From assembly GCA_947652805.1 (NCBI GenBank), contig CANTEM010000006.1, positions 1 to 21,879 of the forward strand: a DNA stretch of 21,879 bases, in the 5' to 3' direction. Below the pieces are notes generated by a model, which was not told the origin of the DNA, did not search any database, and saw only the letters and a program-made list of their open reading frames with translations. The stretch comes from an uncultured Clostridia bacterium (GTDB taxonomy: Bacteria; Bacillota; Clostridia; Oscillospirales; CAG-272). Shown piece by piece: positions 15,753 to 21,879 of this stretch (its first letter is position 1; every line of letters starts with the position of its first letter). The translations under genes and the position numbers were made by a program.

Positions 15753-16833
15753 AATCAAAAAATATGTGCCTGCTGCTGCGATCGTTTTATTTATCCTGTT
15801 CGGCTTCTGCGTTTTGCTTCAAATCGCTTTTCGTGCATCCCCCACCTTTGCCGATTTTTACAACCGGTATATAGGCGGTATCTTTCGGATCGTTATGGCG
15901 AAAGCCACCGACTGGATCCCCTTTTCTCTGGCGGAAGGACTTCTGTATCTGGCGCCGGTAGTGGTAATTGTATTTTGTGTGAAACTGTTTCAAAATATCC
16001 GGGGCGAAACCCGATATTTTGTCCGCTGTGTCTTTGGACTTTTATCCGTTCTGACTACAGTAAATTCTATTTTTGCGCTGAATTTTGCGGCAGGCTATCA
16101 CGGCGCTACCCTGGCAGACAAATTACATCTGGAGGATCGGGCAGTTACCGCCGAGGAATTGTACGACACAATCTCCATTGTGATCGATGAACTCAACGCA
16201 GCGGCAGCAGATGTAACCTTTTCTGCCAACGGCAGCTCCCATATGCCCTGGAATTACTTCGAGCTGTCCGATGTACTTTGCAATGCATACAAGCCTTTAT
16301 ACGACAAGTATTCCTTTCTCACCCCTCTGGACAGTAGTATCAAGCCCCTTGTGATCAGCCCACTTATGACATACACTCACATTTCCGGCGTATACACCTT
16401 TTTCACTGGAGAAGCCAATCTGAACACCAACTATCCGGATTATGTGTGCGCCTATTCAGCCGCCCATGAGCTAGCGCATCAGCGGGGCATTGCAAGAGAG
16501 GATGAAGCCAATTTCATCGCTTTCCTTGTGTGTACCGGTGCAGAGGAGCCCTATCTCCGTTACAGTGGGTATCTTTCCATGTACAGCTATCTCTCCTCCG
16601 CCCTTTATCGTGCGGATCCCGCCCTGCATGAACAGGCAATTTCCACACTGGATGCGTCCGTGCGGGGAGAGCTTGCCGCTTACAGCATCTTTTTCGACAA
16701 ATACCGTGAAAATGTGGCGTCCAAGGTTTCCGACACTGTAAACAACACCTATTTGCAAAGTCAGGGAACTGCCGGTTCCGTAAGCTACGGTATGGTGGTG
16801 GATCTGGCAGTGTCCTATTATCTGGACAAATAG
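15742..16833 (+). CDS. DUF3810-like membrane protein with HELAH metalloprotease-type motif
   Basis: A 363-residue protein with three predicted N-terminal membrane helices (about 9-30, 62-82 and 92-115) and a large soluble domain, likely outside the membrane. Residues 242-246 read HELAH, followed by Glu255 in REDEANF. This spacing resembles gluzincin metallopeptidases (HExxH with a downstream Glu). The composition matches the DUF3810 family, recalled rather than searched, whose biochemical role I do not know to be established. It ends the rluA-lnt-rluA run, starting inside the upstream gene with a GAGG site. Peptidase activity on a membrane or envelope substrate is inference. No signal-peptidase or lipobox motif is present. 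Confidence 0.8.
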   Translation: MKNKIKKYVPAAAIVLFILFGFCVLLQIAFRASPTFADFYNRYIGGIFRIVMAKATDWIPFSLAEGLLYLAPVVVIVFCVKLFQNIRGETRYFVRCVFGLLSVLTTVNSIFALNFAAGYHGATLADKLHLEDRAVTAEELYDTISIVIDELNAAAADVTFSANGSSHMPWNYFELSDVLCNAYKPLYDKYSFLTPLDSSIKPLVISPLMTYTHISGVYTFFTGEANLNTNYPDYVCAYSAAHELAHQRGIAREDEANFIAFLVCTGAEEPYLRYSGYLSMYSYLSSALYRADPALHEQAISTLDASVRGELAAYSIFFDKYRENVASKVSDTVNNTYLQSQGTAGSVSYGMVVDLAVSYYLDK

Positions 16834-17076
16834 TTTTTTCGATATAAAATCGGATTTTCCGACCCGTTCCACCGTCACATTTTGTAAAATTAGCGGCACA
16901 TTTCCGTGTCTCACTGCATAAACTGTCTATTGAAAAGCGCTTGACCGATTTGTTTTCTTTTTGTGTATTTTACATATTTTCTCCCTTGATTCAAATGCAT
17001 ATTTTATACTCCGTGTACAACAATAGAATTAGAATGTAAATTATCCGGAAAAGCCCTTCCCTTTTGCGGGGATATC

Positions 17077-17085
17077 TGGTATAAT
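17077..17085 (+). promoter_or_regulatory. Extended -10 promoter P1 for murA
   Basis: TGGTATAAT, a perfect extended -10 (TGnTATAAT). The -35 at the 17-base distance is poor (TTCCCT, 17057-17062), which is normal for extended -10 promoters. The start would be near 17092. Confidence 0.65.
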
Positions 17086-17123
17086 TGTTAATAATTAAAC
17101 TTAACGAATATGCACATTTATTA

Positions 17124-17129
17124 TATAAT
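17124..17129 (+). promoter_or_regulatory. Second -10 box P2 for murA
   Basis: A perfect TATAAT with a weak -35 (TTAACG, 17101-17106, 17-base spacer). Its predicted start falls in the adjacent dyad, so this promoter may be controlled by whatever binds there. Confidence 0.5.
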
Positions 17130-17133
17130 TTCG

Positions 17134-17150
17134 GCATTTGCAGCAAATGC
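17134..17150. promoter_or_regulatory. 17-bp dyad at the murA transcription start, possible operator
   Basis: GCATTTGC-A-GCAAATGC is a perfect inverted repeat with a single central base, 4 bases downstream of the P2 -10 box. The tight centre is more like a protein-binding site than an RNA hairpin. It could also fold partially in the P1 transcript. Confidence 0.5.
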
Positions 17151-17183
17151 ACTGTATACACAGGTTGGCCTGGCGCCAAAAAA

Positions 17184-17200
17184 GAGCCCCCGGGGCTTTT
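17184..17200 (+). promoter_or_regulatory. GC-rich hairpin with U tract in the murA leader
   Basis: AGCCC and GGGCT arms close on CCG and run into TTTT, 20 bases before the murA start. It resembles a short terminator or attenuator stem. A competing antiterminator was not identified, so regulation by attenuation is speculative. Confidence 0.4.
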
Positions 17201-17221
17201 CATGAAAGGAATTCACCTTCA

Positions 17222-18520
17222 ATGGATAAAATAATAATAAACGGAGGCGTGCCGCTGCGCGGAACGGTCGAGGTCGGCGGTATGAAAAACGCTGCGCTCC
17301 CCATTATTTACGCATGCGTTTTGATTGAAGATAAATGTATTATTGAAAATATACCGAACGTGCGCGATGTATCTCTTTCCCTGGATATTCTGCGGGATAT
17401 GGGCGCATCGGTAAAAACAATCAATAAAAGCACGGTAGAAATCGACTGCACCGGTGTGCGTCAGGGAACCTCAAAGGTAGAACAGGTACAGAAGATCCGC
17501 GCATCCTATTATCTTCTGGGTTCCGAGCTGGGACGCTTCGGAAAAGCCCATGTGGCATATCCCGGCGGATGCGATTTTGGCGGACGGCCCATTGACCAGC
17601 ATATCAAAGGCTTTGAAACCCTTGGCGGCGTTGTGAATACGGAAAGCGGTCATGTGGATGTTACCACAGAAAACGGTCCCGTTGGCGCCAACATTTTCTT
17701 TGACGTTGTTACCGTAGGCGCTACCATCAATGTTATGCTTGCCGCTGTTCTGGCAGAAGGCACCACGGTAATCGACAACGCGGCAAGAGAACCCCATATC
17801 GTTGACCTTGCAAACTTTCTGAACACCTGCGGCGCAAAAATCACAGGCGCCGGTACCGATGTTATTAAAATCAAAGGCGTAAACAAGCTCCATGGCTGTA
17901 CTTATGCCATTATCCCGGACATGATTGAAGCAGGTACCTTTATGGTTGCCGCTGCCGCTACAGGCGGATGCGTAAAAATCACCAATGTGATTCCCAAGCA
18001 CTTGGAATCTGTATCTGTAAAGTTAGAGGAAGCCGGCGCAACCGTTGACGAATTCGACGACGCAGTTGTGGTAACAGGTCGTTCCATTGTCCGCAAAACC
18101 AATCTGAAAACTCACCCCTATCCCGGATTTCCTACTGATATGCAGCCTCAAATGGCGGTACTCCTTTGCCTGGCAAACGGAGTAAGCTACGTTTCCGAGG
18201 GCGTATATGAAAAACGCTTCCGCTATGTGGAAGAACTAATCAAAATGGGCGCCACCATTAAAGTGGATGGGCGCACAGCCGTTATTGAAGGCGGCAAGGA
18301 ACTCAGCGGTGCACCGGTTATTGCAGTGGATCTGCGGGCAGGCGTTGCCATGGTAATCGCCGGACTGGTGGCACAAGGCACCACGGAAATCTCCGATATA
18401 CATTTGATCGAGCGGGGATACGACGATGTTGTGGGCAAGCTGCGCAGCCTGGGTGCAGAAATCAAACGGGTCAGCGCACCGGATCCGGAAGAATCAGAAC
18501 TGATAAAAAAGGCAAACTAA
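17222..18520 (+). CDS. murA: UDP-N-acetylglucosamine 1-carboxyvinyltransferase
   Basis: It performs the committed step of peptidoglycan synthesis, transferring enolpyruvate from PEP to UDP-GlcNAc. The 432-residue protein keeps Lys22-Asn23 (GGMKNAALP), the catalytic cysteine at Cys117 in PGGCDFGGRPID (the fosfomycin target; Cys115 in E. coli), the RPIDQHIKG loop and the active-site Asp in FPTDMQPQM (about 296-304). A Cys rather than Asp at this position predicts fosfomycin sensitivity of the enzyme itself. The ATG at 17222 fits the family start (MDKIIINGG) and has GAAAGGA 11 bases upstream. An in-frame extension to 17138 runs through the leader and was not chosen. A DUF1858 gene follows after 55 bases. 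Confidence 0.96.
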   Translation: MDKIIINGGVPLRGTVEVGGMKNAALPIIYACVLIEDKCIIENIPNVRDVSLSLDILRDMGASVKTINKSTVEIDCTGVRQGTSKVEQVQKIRASYYLLGSELGRFGKAHVAYPGGCDFGGRPIDQHIKGFETLGGVVNTESGHVDVTTENGPVGANIFFDVVTVGATINVMLAAVLAEGTTVIDNAAREPHIVDLANFLNTCGAKITGAGTDVIKIKGVNKLHGCTYAIIPDMIEAGTFMVAAAATGGCVKITNVIPKHLESVSVKLEEAGATVDEFDDAVVVTGRSIVRKTNLKTHPYPGFPTDMQPQMAVLLCLANGVSYVSEGVYEKRFRYVEELIKMGATIKVDGRTAVIEGGKELSGAPVIAVDLRAGVAMVIAGLVAQGTTEISDIHLIERGYDDVVGKLRSLGAEIKRVSAPDPEESELIKKAN

Positions 18521-18540
18521 ATCTGCAAAACCTTGTAGAT
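18521..18540 (+). other. Hairpin directly after the murA stop
   Basis: An 8-bp stem (18521-18528 with 18533-18540, one G-U pair, loop AACC) begins at the base after the stop codon. No U tract follows, so it is at best a weak terminator or an RNA-stabilising hairpin between murA and the DUF1858 gene. Confidence 0.4.
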
Positions 18541-18575
18541 TTCAGAATATAAACAAAATAAGAAAGGGCAAAAAC

Positions 18576-18782
18576 ATGGAAGTTACAAGAGAAACTGTAA
18601 TCGGCGATGTGCTCGATTACGATATTGAAACAGCACAGTTCTTTATGGAGATCGGCATGCACTGTCTGGGCTGCCCCCACTCCAGAGGAGAAAGCATTGA
18701 AGACGCCTGCTCCGTTCACGGAACAGATCCTGACCAGCTTGTTGAAAAAATCAACAACTACCTTGCTGAAAAGCAGGCTTAA
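18576..18782 (+). CDS. Small DUF1858 protein
   Basis: A 68-residue acidic protein with the DUF1858 pattern: TxxTVIGDVLDYDIETAQFF followed by MHCLGC, then the conserved Cys45-x-x-His and an FMEIG/GESIEDA frame. Cysteines 30, 33 and 45 are the family's conserved ones. DUF1858 also occurs as a domain in hybrid-cluster-protein-associated disulfide reductases, so a redox or metal/cluster role is plausible; the stand-alone form has no function known to me. The AAAGGG site about 8 bases upstream supports the ATG. The gene lies between murA and a strong terminator, so it ends the murA transcript. Confidence 0.88.
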   Translation: MEVTRETVIGDVLDYDIETAQFFMEIGMHCLGCPHSRGESIEDACSVHGTDPDQLVEKINNYLAEKQA

Positions 18783-18797
18783 ACGAAACCCGCCAGG

Positions 18798-18829
18798 CAG
18801 GGCGGCGGATATTCCGCCGCCCTGTTTTC
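18798..18829 (+). terminator. Rho-independent terminator after the DUF1858 gene
   Basis: A perfect 12-bp GC-rich stem (18798-18809 with 18813-18824, loop TAT) followed by TTTT. It ends the murA-DUF1858 transcript, yet trmK begins about 30 bases later without an obvious promoter. Confidence 0.93.
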
Positions 18830-18857
18830 ACATTATGTATGGAAAGGCATCCTCCCT

Positions 18858-19601
18858 ATGACACATCCATTCAAATTACCGCCGCTGGATGAACGGCTCT
18901 CTGCCGCCGCGTCCCTTGTACGGAACGGCGCTGTAATCGCCGATATCGGCACAGATCACGGATATATTCCAATCTCCCTGCTGCAAGAGGGAAAAATCCG
19001 CGCCGCTGCTGCATCGGATATCCGTTCCGGTCCCCTGAACCGGGCAATTGCGAACGCAGAAAAATACGGTATGACAGAAAAAATCCGTTTTTTTCTTACA
19101 GATGGTCTGCAAAACATCCCCCTTTCCGATTTAGGCGTGACCGATATTATTATCTGCGGTATGGGCGGAGAACTGATTTCCGAAATTTTGTCTGCATGCC
19201 CGTATGTCCAAAACGAAAACATTCGGCTGATCCTCCAGCCCATGTCTGCGGTGGAAGCCCTGCGTGGGTATCTTGCAGACAACGGCTTTTCCATTACGGA
19301 GGAACGGCTTGCACATTCCAATCACAAATTGTATCAATGTATCGCCGCCCAATACGACGGAACTACCCACGCATATACGCCGGCACAGCTATTGCTGGGG
19401 AAACGGATTATAGAGCGGGGCACGGCGGATCCCCTCTTTGCTCCCCTGCTGGAAAAATATATCGGGAAAACACAGCGAGAGTACGCAGGCAAGCTGCGGG
19501 GCGGCGCAAACGCAGAGCAAACCCAGATGTTGCTGCATGAGCTTTTGCAAATTGCCAAAGAGAAAGGATTCGATCGGGATGAACATACAAAAATTTTGTG
19601 A
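18858..19601 (+). CDS. trmK: tRNA (adenine(22)-N1)-methyltransferase
   Basis: An SAM-dependent enzyme that methylates N1 of A22 in tRNA, typical of Gram-positive bacteria. The 247-residue protein opens with LDERLSAAASLV, has SAM motif I as DIGTDHGYIP (29-38), the acidic motif II near ASDI (52-55) and the TrmK hallmark CGMGGELI (100-107). Its C-terminal region is helical and charged, as in the family. GGAAAGG 10 bases upstream supports the ATG. The next gene (Nif3 family) overlaps its 3' end by 23 bases; the trmK-nif3 pairing is common in Firmicutes (yqfN-yqfO in B. subtilis). Confidence 0.93.
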   Translation: MTHPFKLPPLDERLSAAASLVRNGAVIADIGTDHGYIPISLLQEGKIRAAAASDIRSGPLNRAIANAEKYGMTEKIRFFLTDGLQNIPLSDLGVTDIIICGMGGELISEILSACPYVQNENIRLILQPMSAVEALRGYLADNGFSITEERLAHSNHKLYQCIAAQYDGTTHAYTPAQLLLGKRIIERGTADPLFAPLLEKYIGKTQREYAGKLRGGANAEQTQMLLHELLQIAKEKGFDRDEHTKIL

Positions 19602-20343
19602 GGCGCTGGACAAGCTGTATCCGCGGTCCTTATCCTGCCCGTGGGACAACGACGGTCTCATGTGCTGTACCAACCCTATGGCGGAAGTAAAAAAAGTATT
19701 GGTCGCCTTGGATGCTACCAGCCGCGTCCTCGCATATGCGGCAGAAAAGCAATTTGATCTGGTACTCACCCATCATCCGCTTTTGTTCCGGGGTCCGAAA
19801 ACCATTTCCCCGGATACTGCGGTAGGCAGCAGAATTATTGCCGCACTGCAAAATAATCTAACAGTCATTTCTCTGCATACCCGGTTAGACGCAGGAGAAG
19901 GCGGGGTGAACGACTGCCTCGCCGCAGTGCTGGGTCTTGCAGGTTCCCTGGAAGCCTTCGGAGACGCTGAAAGCCCCACCCTGGGACGAATCGGCATGAC
20001 AGATATTTCCGATGCAGCCGCCTTTGCCGCCCATGTAAAAAAGGCGCTGGAAGCGCCAGCCGTATGTGTATACGGATGCCATCCCGTCCGGCGGGTCGCC
20101 GTATGCGGCGGCAGCGGCGGGGATCTGGTGCTCCCTGCCCTCCTTGCAGGCGCAGACACGATTGTTACCGGAGAATGTGGCTATAATACCTGTATCGACA
20201 GCGCAGAGGCAGGCATCAATGTAATCACCGCAGGACATTTCTACACGGAAAATCCTGTTTGCCGCCGGCTCGCCCAGCTTGCAAAGGAAATTGCCGGCGC
20301 ACAGACGGAAATCATTTCCAGTGATAGCGGAATATCAATTTGA
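19579..20343 (+). CDS. Nif3-like dinuclear metal centre protein
   Basis: A 254-residue member of the NIF3/YqfO family of hexameric proteins with a two-metal site; molecular function is unsettled (GTP cyclohydrolase I type 2 is a common but weak label). Metal ligands are visible: His65-His66 in LTHHPLLF, Asp104 in LHTRLDAGEGG, and His220 plus Glu224 in ITAGHFYTEN. The TGECGYN segment (197-203) is the usual conserved turn. It is near the shorter end of the family, lacking the inserted YqfO-specific domain. ATG 19579 fits the family start (MNIQKFCEALDKLYP); the frame is open further upstream inside trmK, but that segment is a trmK shadow. Confidence 0.92.
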   Translation: MNIQKFCEALDKLYPRSLSCPWDNDGLMCCTNPMAEVKKVLVALDATSRVLAYAAEKQFDLVLTHHPLLFRGPKTISPDTAVGSRIIAALQNNLTVISLHTRLDAGEGGVNDCLAAVLGLAGSLEAFGDAESPTLGRIGMTDISDAAAFAAHVKKALEAPAVCVYGCHPVRRVAVCGGSGGDLVLPALLAGADTIVTGECGYNTCIDSAEAGINVITAGHFYTENPVCRRLAQLAKEIAGAQTEIISSDSGISI

Positions 20344-20365
20344 TTATTATAAAAGGCTCCCCTTG

Positions 20366-20391
20366 GGGCACCATCCATAAGGAAGGTGCCC
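20366..20391 (+). terminator. Possible weak terminator after the Nif3 gene
   Basis: GGGCACC (20366-20372) pairs with GGTGCCC (20385-20391), with an inner TCC/GGA pair set and a short loop. It is followed by TTGAATTTT, so the U tract is interrupted. It is the only terminator candidate for the trmK-nif3 transcript in the window. Confidence 0.45.
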
Positions 20392-20523
20392 TTGAATTTT
20401 AATATTGTGGATTTTGGTGTCAAGATCCGATGCTCGCTATTCCTATGGACAGCAGCTTTCTATATGTCGTTTCACCTAAATGTCATTCCAACATCGCCAT
20501 ATATTCTTTTTATTTCCTTATAC

Positions 20524-20539
20524 TTTGAATTAATTCAAA
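20524..20539. repeat. 16-bp perfect palindrome
   Basis: TTTGAATTAATTCAAA is a perfect self-complementary sequence in non-coding AT-rich DNA, with TATACT just before it. It could be an operator or a chance AT palindrome. Confidence 0.4.
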
Positions 20540-20624
20540 ATATTTCTTGTAGGAAAGGACATTAACACCGTGAGATTATAAATACCACAACTGTTAAAGC
20601 ATTCATTAGCTGAATTTTTACAAG

Positions 20625-21473
20625 TTACCTCCTTGCTGGAACGCCACCGCCCCGCATACCTGCGGCAACTTTGATGGTGGAGAAGTCCGCCCGGTTAAAT
20701 TTACGGACACACAGCACAAAGAAAAAGGCGCCAATCAAAACGGTAATAGCCAGTCCCATCAACGGCGTAATGACAAATCCTCCAAGGTCGAACGCTATGC
20801 CCTGTTTCACCAGTTCCTCAGTTGTCGGCGTGTGCGCGCCCAAAGCAATATAACGGAAAATCGAGGTCGTATAGGTCAGAGGATTCAGATAGACGATGGG
20901 CAGGAGAAAACCGGGTATGATGGTAGTGGGAATATATGCGCCGGAAACAAAAGTCAGGGGCATCATAATCATGGAGCTAAGAGTCTGAAAGAGGGGGGAG
21001 TTCCGTGAAACGGTTGCCAAAAACAGACCGATGGCGCTGAATGCCATAGCGGAAACTAACATGACCGCAGTCAGAAGCAGGATTTGCAGGACGCCTACCC
21101 GCAGTCCAAGCACAATGCCACAGATCATAGTAACGACGCCTTGCAGCGTGGCGATGACCGCCCCCGACAGAATGTGTCCCATAGAAATCTGTGTTCGCGC
21201 GATGGGCGCTACCAAAACCTCTTTCATATATCCGCTGGAAATATCGGATAGGATATCGGAGGAATTATTTACGCTGACCTGAAACACGCTCATGATGATC
21301 ACGCCGGAAATCAAGTAAGGCATGGGCGAGTCAAGGCCGCTCATGGAGGATTTCATCAGAAACGAAAACATCACCAGCATAAACATGGACATAAAGAGTG
21401 ATCCAAATACCCGTCCCTTACTCCTGATATAATTCAATAAATTTCTTTGTACAATTGCTGTAATCGGGTTCAT
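20625..21473 (-). CDS. ABC-2 type transporter permease (DrrB-like)
   Basis: A 282-residue membrane protein with six predicted spans (about 23-40, 53-70, 100-123, 129-154, 162-188 and 232-257). The ABC-2 hallmarks are a cytoplasmic segment SDISSGYMKEVLVAP (76-90) after span 2 and FVSGAYIP before the last outer loop. It pairs with the upstream ATPase, whose stop overlaps this start as ATGA, with AAGGAG further upstream. The pattern is that of daunorubicin-resistance/antibiotic or lipid exporters; the substrate is unknown. The downstream side is AT-rich non-coding DNA, consistent with a separately acquired cassette. Confidence 0.9.
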   Translation of the reverse strand: MNPITAIVQRNLLNYIRSKGRVFGSLFMSMFMLVMFSFLMKSSMSGLDSPMPYLISGVIIMSVFQVSVNNSSDILSDISSGYMKEVLVAPIARTQISMGHILSGAVIATLQGVVTMICGIVLGLRVGVLQILLLTAVMLVSAMAFSAIGLFLATVSRNSPLFQTLSSMIMMPLTFVSGAYIPTTIIPGFLLPIVYLNPLTYTTSIFRYIALGAHTPTTEELVKQGIAFDLGGFVITPLMGLAITVLIGAFFFVLCVRKFNRADFSTIKVAAGMRGGGVPARR

Positions 21474-21879
21474 CCTTCTCGAATCTCCTTTCCCGTAATC
21501 GCAAGGAACACTTCGTTCAGCGTCCCGTTTTTCACTTCAAAGTCTGTGATTTCGTCCCTATGTGCTGATAAAATTTCCAGAGCCGCAGGAGCTTTCTTCG
21601 TGTGGAACATCAGCTTGTTCCCATCTTTCCTATAGGAAACCTCTCGTTCATGCAATGCTGCCTCCAATGGTTCGACTCGTGTACAGACAACATCGACTTC
21701 TATTCCCGTATATAGGCGTTTTAGATTCTCTGGCGTATCATGAGCAACAATCTTTCCGTGATCCATAATGACGATTTTTGAACAGCCCCCCGCTTCATCC
21801 ATATAGTGGGTAGTCAGAAAAATTGTCATATTTTTCTGCTTTTGAAGCCGCTGGATATATTCCCACACATTCGCTCTGG
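21470..21879 (-). CDS. ABC transporter ATP-binding subunit, C-terminal part (cut by window edge)
   Basis: The open frame continues to the right edge, so only the last ~136 codons are present. Visible are the H-loop TTHYMDEA, the following KIVIMDHGKIVAHDTPENL segment typical of DrrA/CcmA-type ATPases, and the C-terminal accessory domain ending NGTLNEVFLAITGKEI. Walker A, the signature and Walker B lie outside the window. The GTG at 21868 would be an internal codon, not the start. It is translationally coupled to the permease gene by a 4-base overlap. Confidence 0.9.
   Translation of the reverse strand, partial: RANVWEYIQRLQKQKNMTIFLTTHYMDEAGGCSKIVIMDHGKIVAHDTPENLKRLYTGIEVDVVCTRVEPLEAALHEREVSYRKDGNKLMFHTKKAPAALEILSAHRDEITDFEVKNGTLNEVFLAITGKEIREG

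Larger units (their letters stand above)
16834..17221 (+). promoter_or_regulatory. Intergenic region with the murA promoters and leader
   Basis: These 388 bases have no convincing gene. The left part (16834-17040) is AT-rich, with only a 5-bp TCGGA/TCCGA hairpin soon after the DUF3810 stop and no clear terminator. The right part holds two -10 candidates, a 17-bp dyad and a GC-rich hairpin ahead of murA, listed separately. Confidence 0.6.
20344..20624. other. AT-rich non-coding patch between the Nif3 gene and the ABC-2 permease gene
   Basis: 281 bases with no supported gene, and lower GC than its surroundings. It contains a hairpin at 20366-20391 and a 16-bp palindrome at 20524-20539. A ribosome-binding-site-like AGGAAAGGA (about 20551-20559) leads to GTG AGA TTA TAA, i.e. 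a start followed at once by a stop. The last item could be the remnant of a lost gene start. No U-rich terminator for the permease gene is obvious. Confidence 0.5.

Noticed and set aside
17138..17221. N-terminal extension of MurA
   Set aside because: It would translate the dyad and hairpin of the leader; the family start is MDKIIINGG at 17222.
20464..20565. Small + strand ORF (33 codons) in the AT-rich patch
   Set aside because: It has no ribosome binding site, hydrophobic low-complexity content and no recognisable similarity.
1..21879. tRNA, rRNA or other structured RNA genes
   Set aside because: No cloverleaf with a T-loop GTTCRA-type core and acceptor stem, and no rRNA-like segment, was seen on either strand.

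Overview
This 21.9 kb window looks like a chromosomal segment of a Gram-positive gut-type Clostridia, most likely Oscillospirales/Ruminococcaceae-like. That placement is inferred from gene content (nagA-nagB-ROK cluster, MtaB, TrmK/Nif3 pair, DUF1858 and DUF3810 proteins, Amt-PII fusion), AGGAGG-type ribosome binding sites, moderate GC and compact operons; no rRNA or other taxonomic marker is present. Almost everything is core metabolism, envelope and RNA modification. I see no CRISPR array, tRNA, rRNA, phage module or intact insertion sequence.

Layout. (1) 1-3.9 kb, + strand: an ammonium channel fused to a PII signalling domain, then a near-consensus promoter driving aspartate-semialdehyde dehydrogenase (asd) and a small alpha/beta hydrolase. 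These end at a bidirectional terminator. (2) 3.9-7.2 kb, - strand: an amino-sugar operon in the order nagA, nagB, ROK-type kinase homologue, with its own promoter. (3) 7.2-7.6 kb: a non-coding, MITE-like palindromic element with terminal inverted repeats and two diverged inverted internal units. (4) 7.6-11.2 kb, - strand: mtaB (tRNA ms2t6A methylthiotransferase) with an ABC ATPase and a multi-spanning exporter subunit packed behind it. (5) 11.2-12.1 kb: a divergent promoter region and upp (uracil salvage), closed by a strong terminator. (6) 12.1-16.8 kb, + strand: a tightly overlapping run of an RluA-type pseudouridine synthase, Lnt (lipoprotein N-acylation), a second RluA-type synthase and a membrane DUF3810 protein with a zinc-protease-like HELAH motif. 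(7) 16.8-20.3 kb, + strand: a regulatory-looking leader with tandem -10 boxes and a 17-bp dyad, then murA, a small DUF1858 protein, a terminator, trmK and a Nif3-family protein. (8) 20.3-21.9 kb: an AT-richer non-coding patch, then an ABC-2 permease and the 3' part of its ATPase on the - strand, cut by the window edge.

How the genes fit together. The nag operon would feed GlcNAc-6-P through deacetylation and deamination to fructose-6-P and ammonium. The Amt-PII protein would couple ammonium uptake to 2-oxoglutarate/ATP status. asd opens the branch to lysine/diaminopimelate and threonine, and murA commits UDP-GlcNAc to peptidoglycan, so several genes meet at cell-wall precursor and nitrogen economy. 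This link is thematic, not evidence of co-regulation.

I do not see a convincing new multi-gene system. The items most worth a second look are the Amt-PII fusion that lacks the uridylylated T-loop tyrosine, the 235-bp MITE-like element, the ROK homologue without the ROK zinc motif, the DUF3810 HELAH protein in an lnt operon, and the dyad at the murA promoter.
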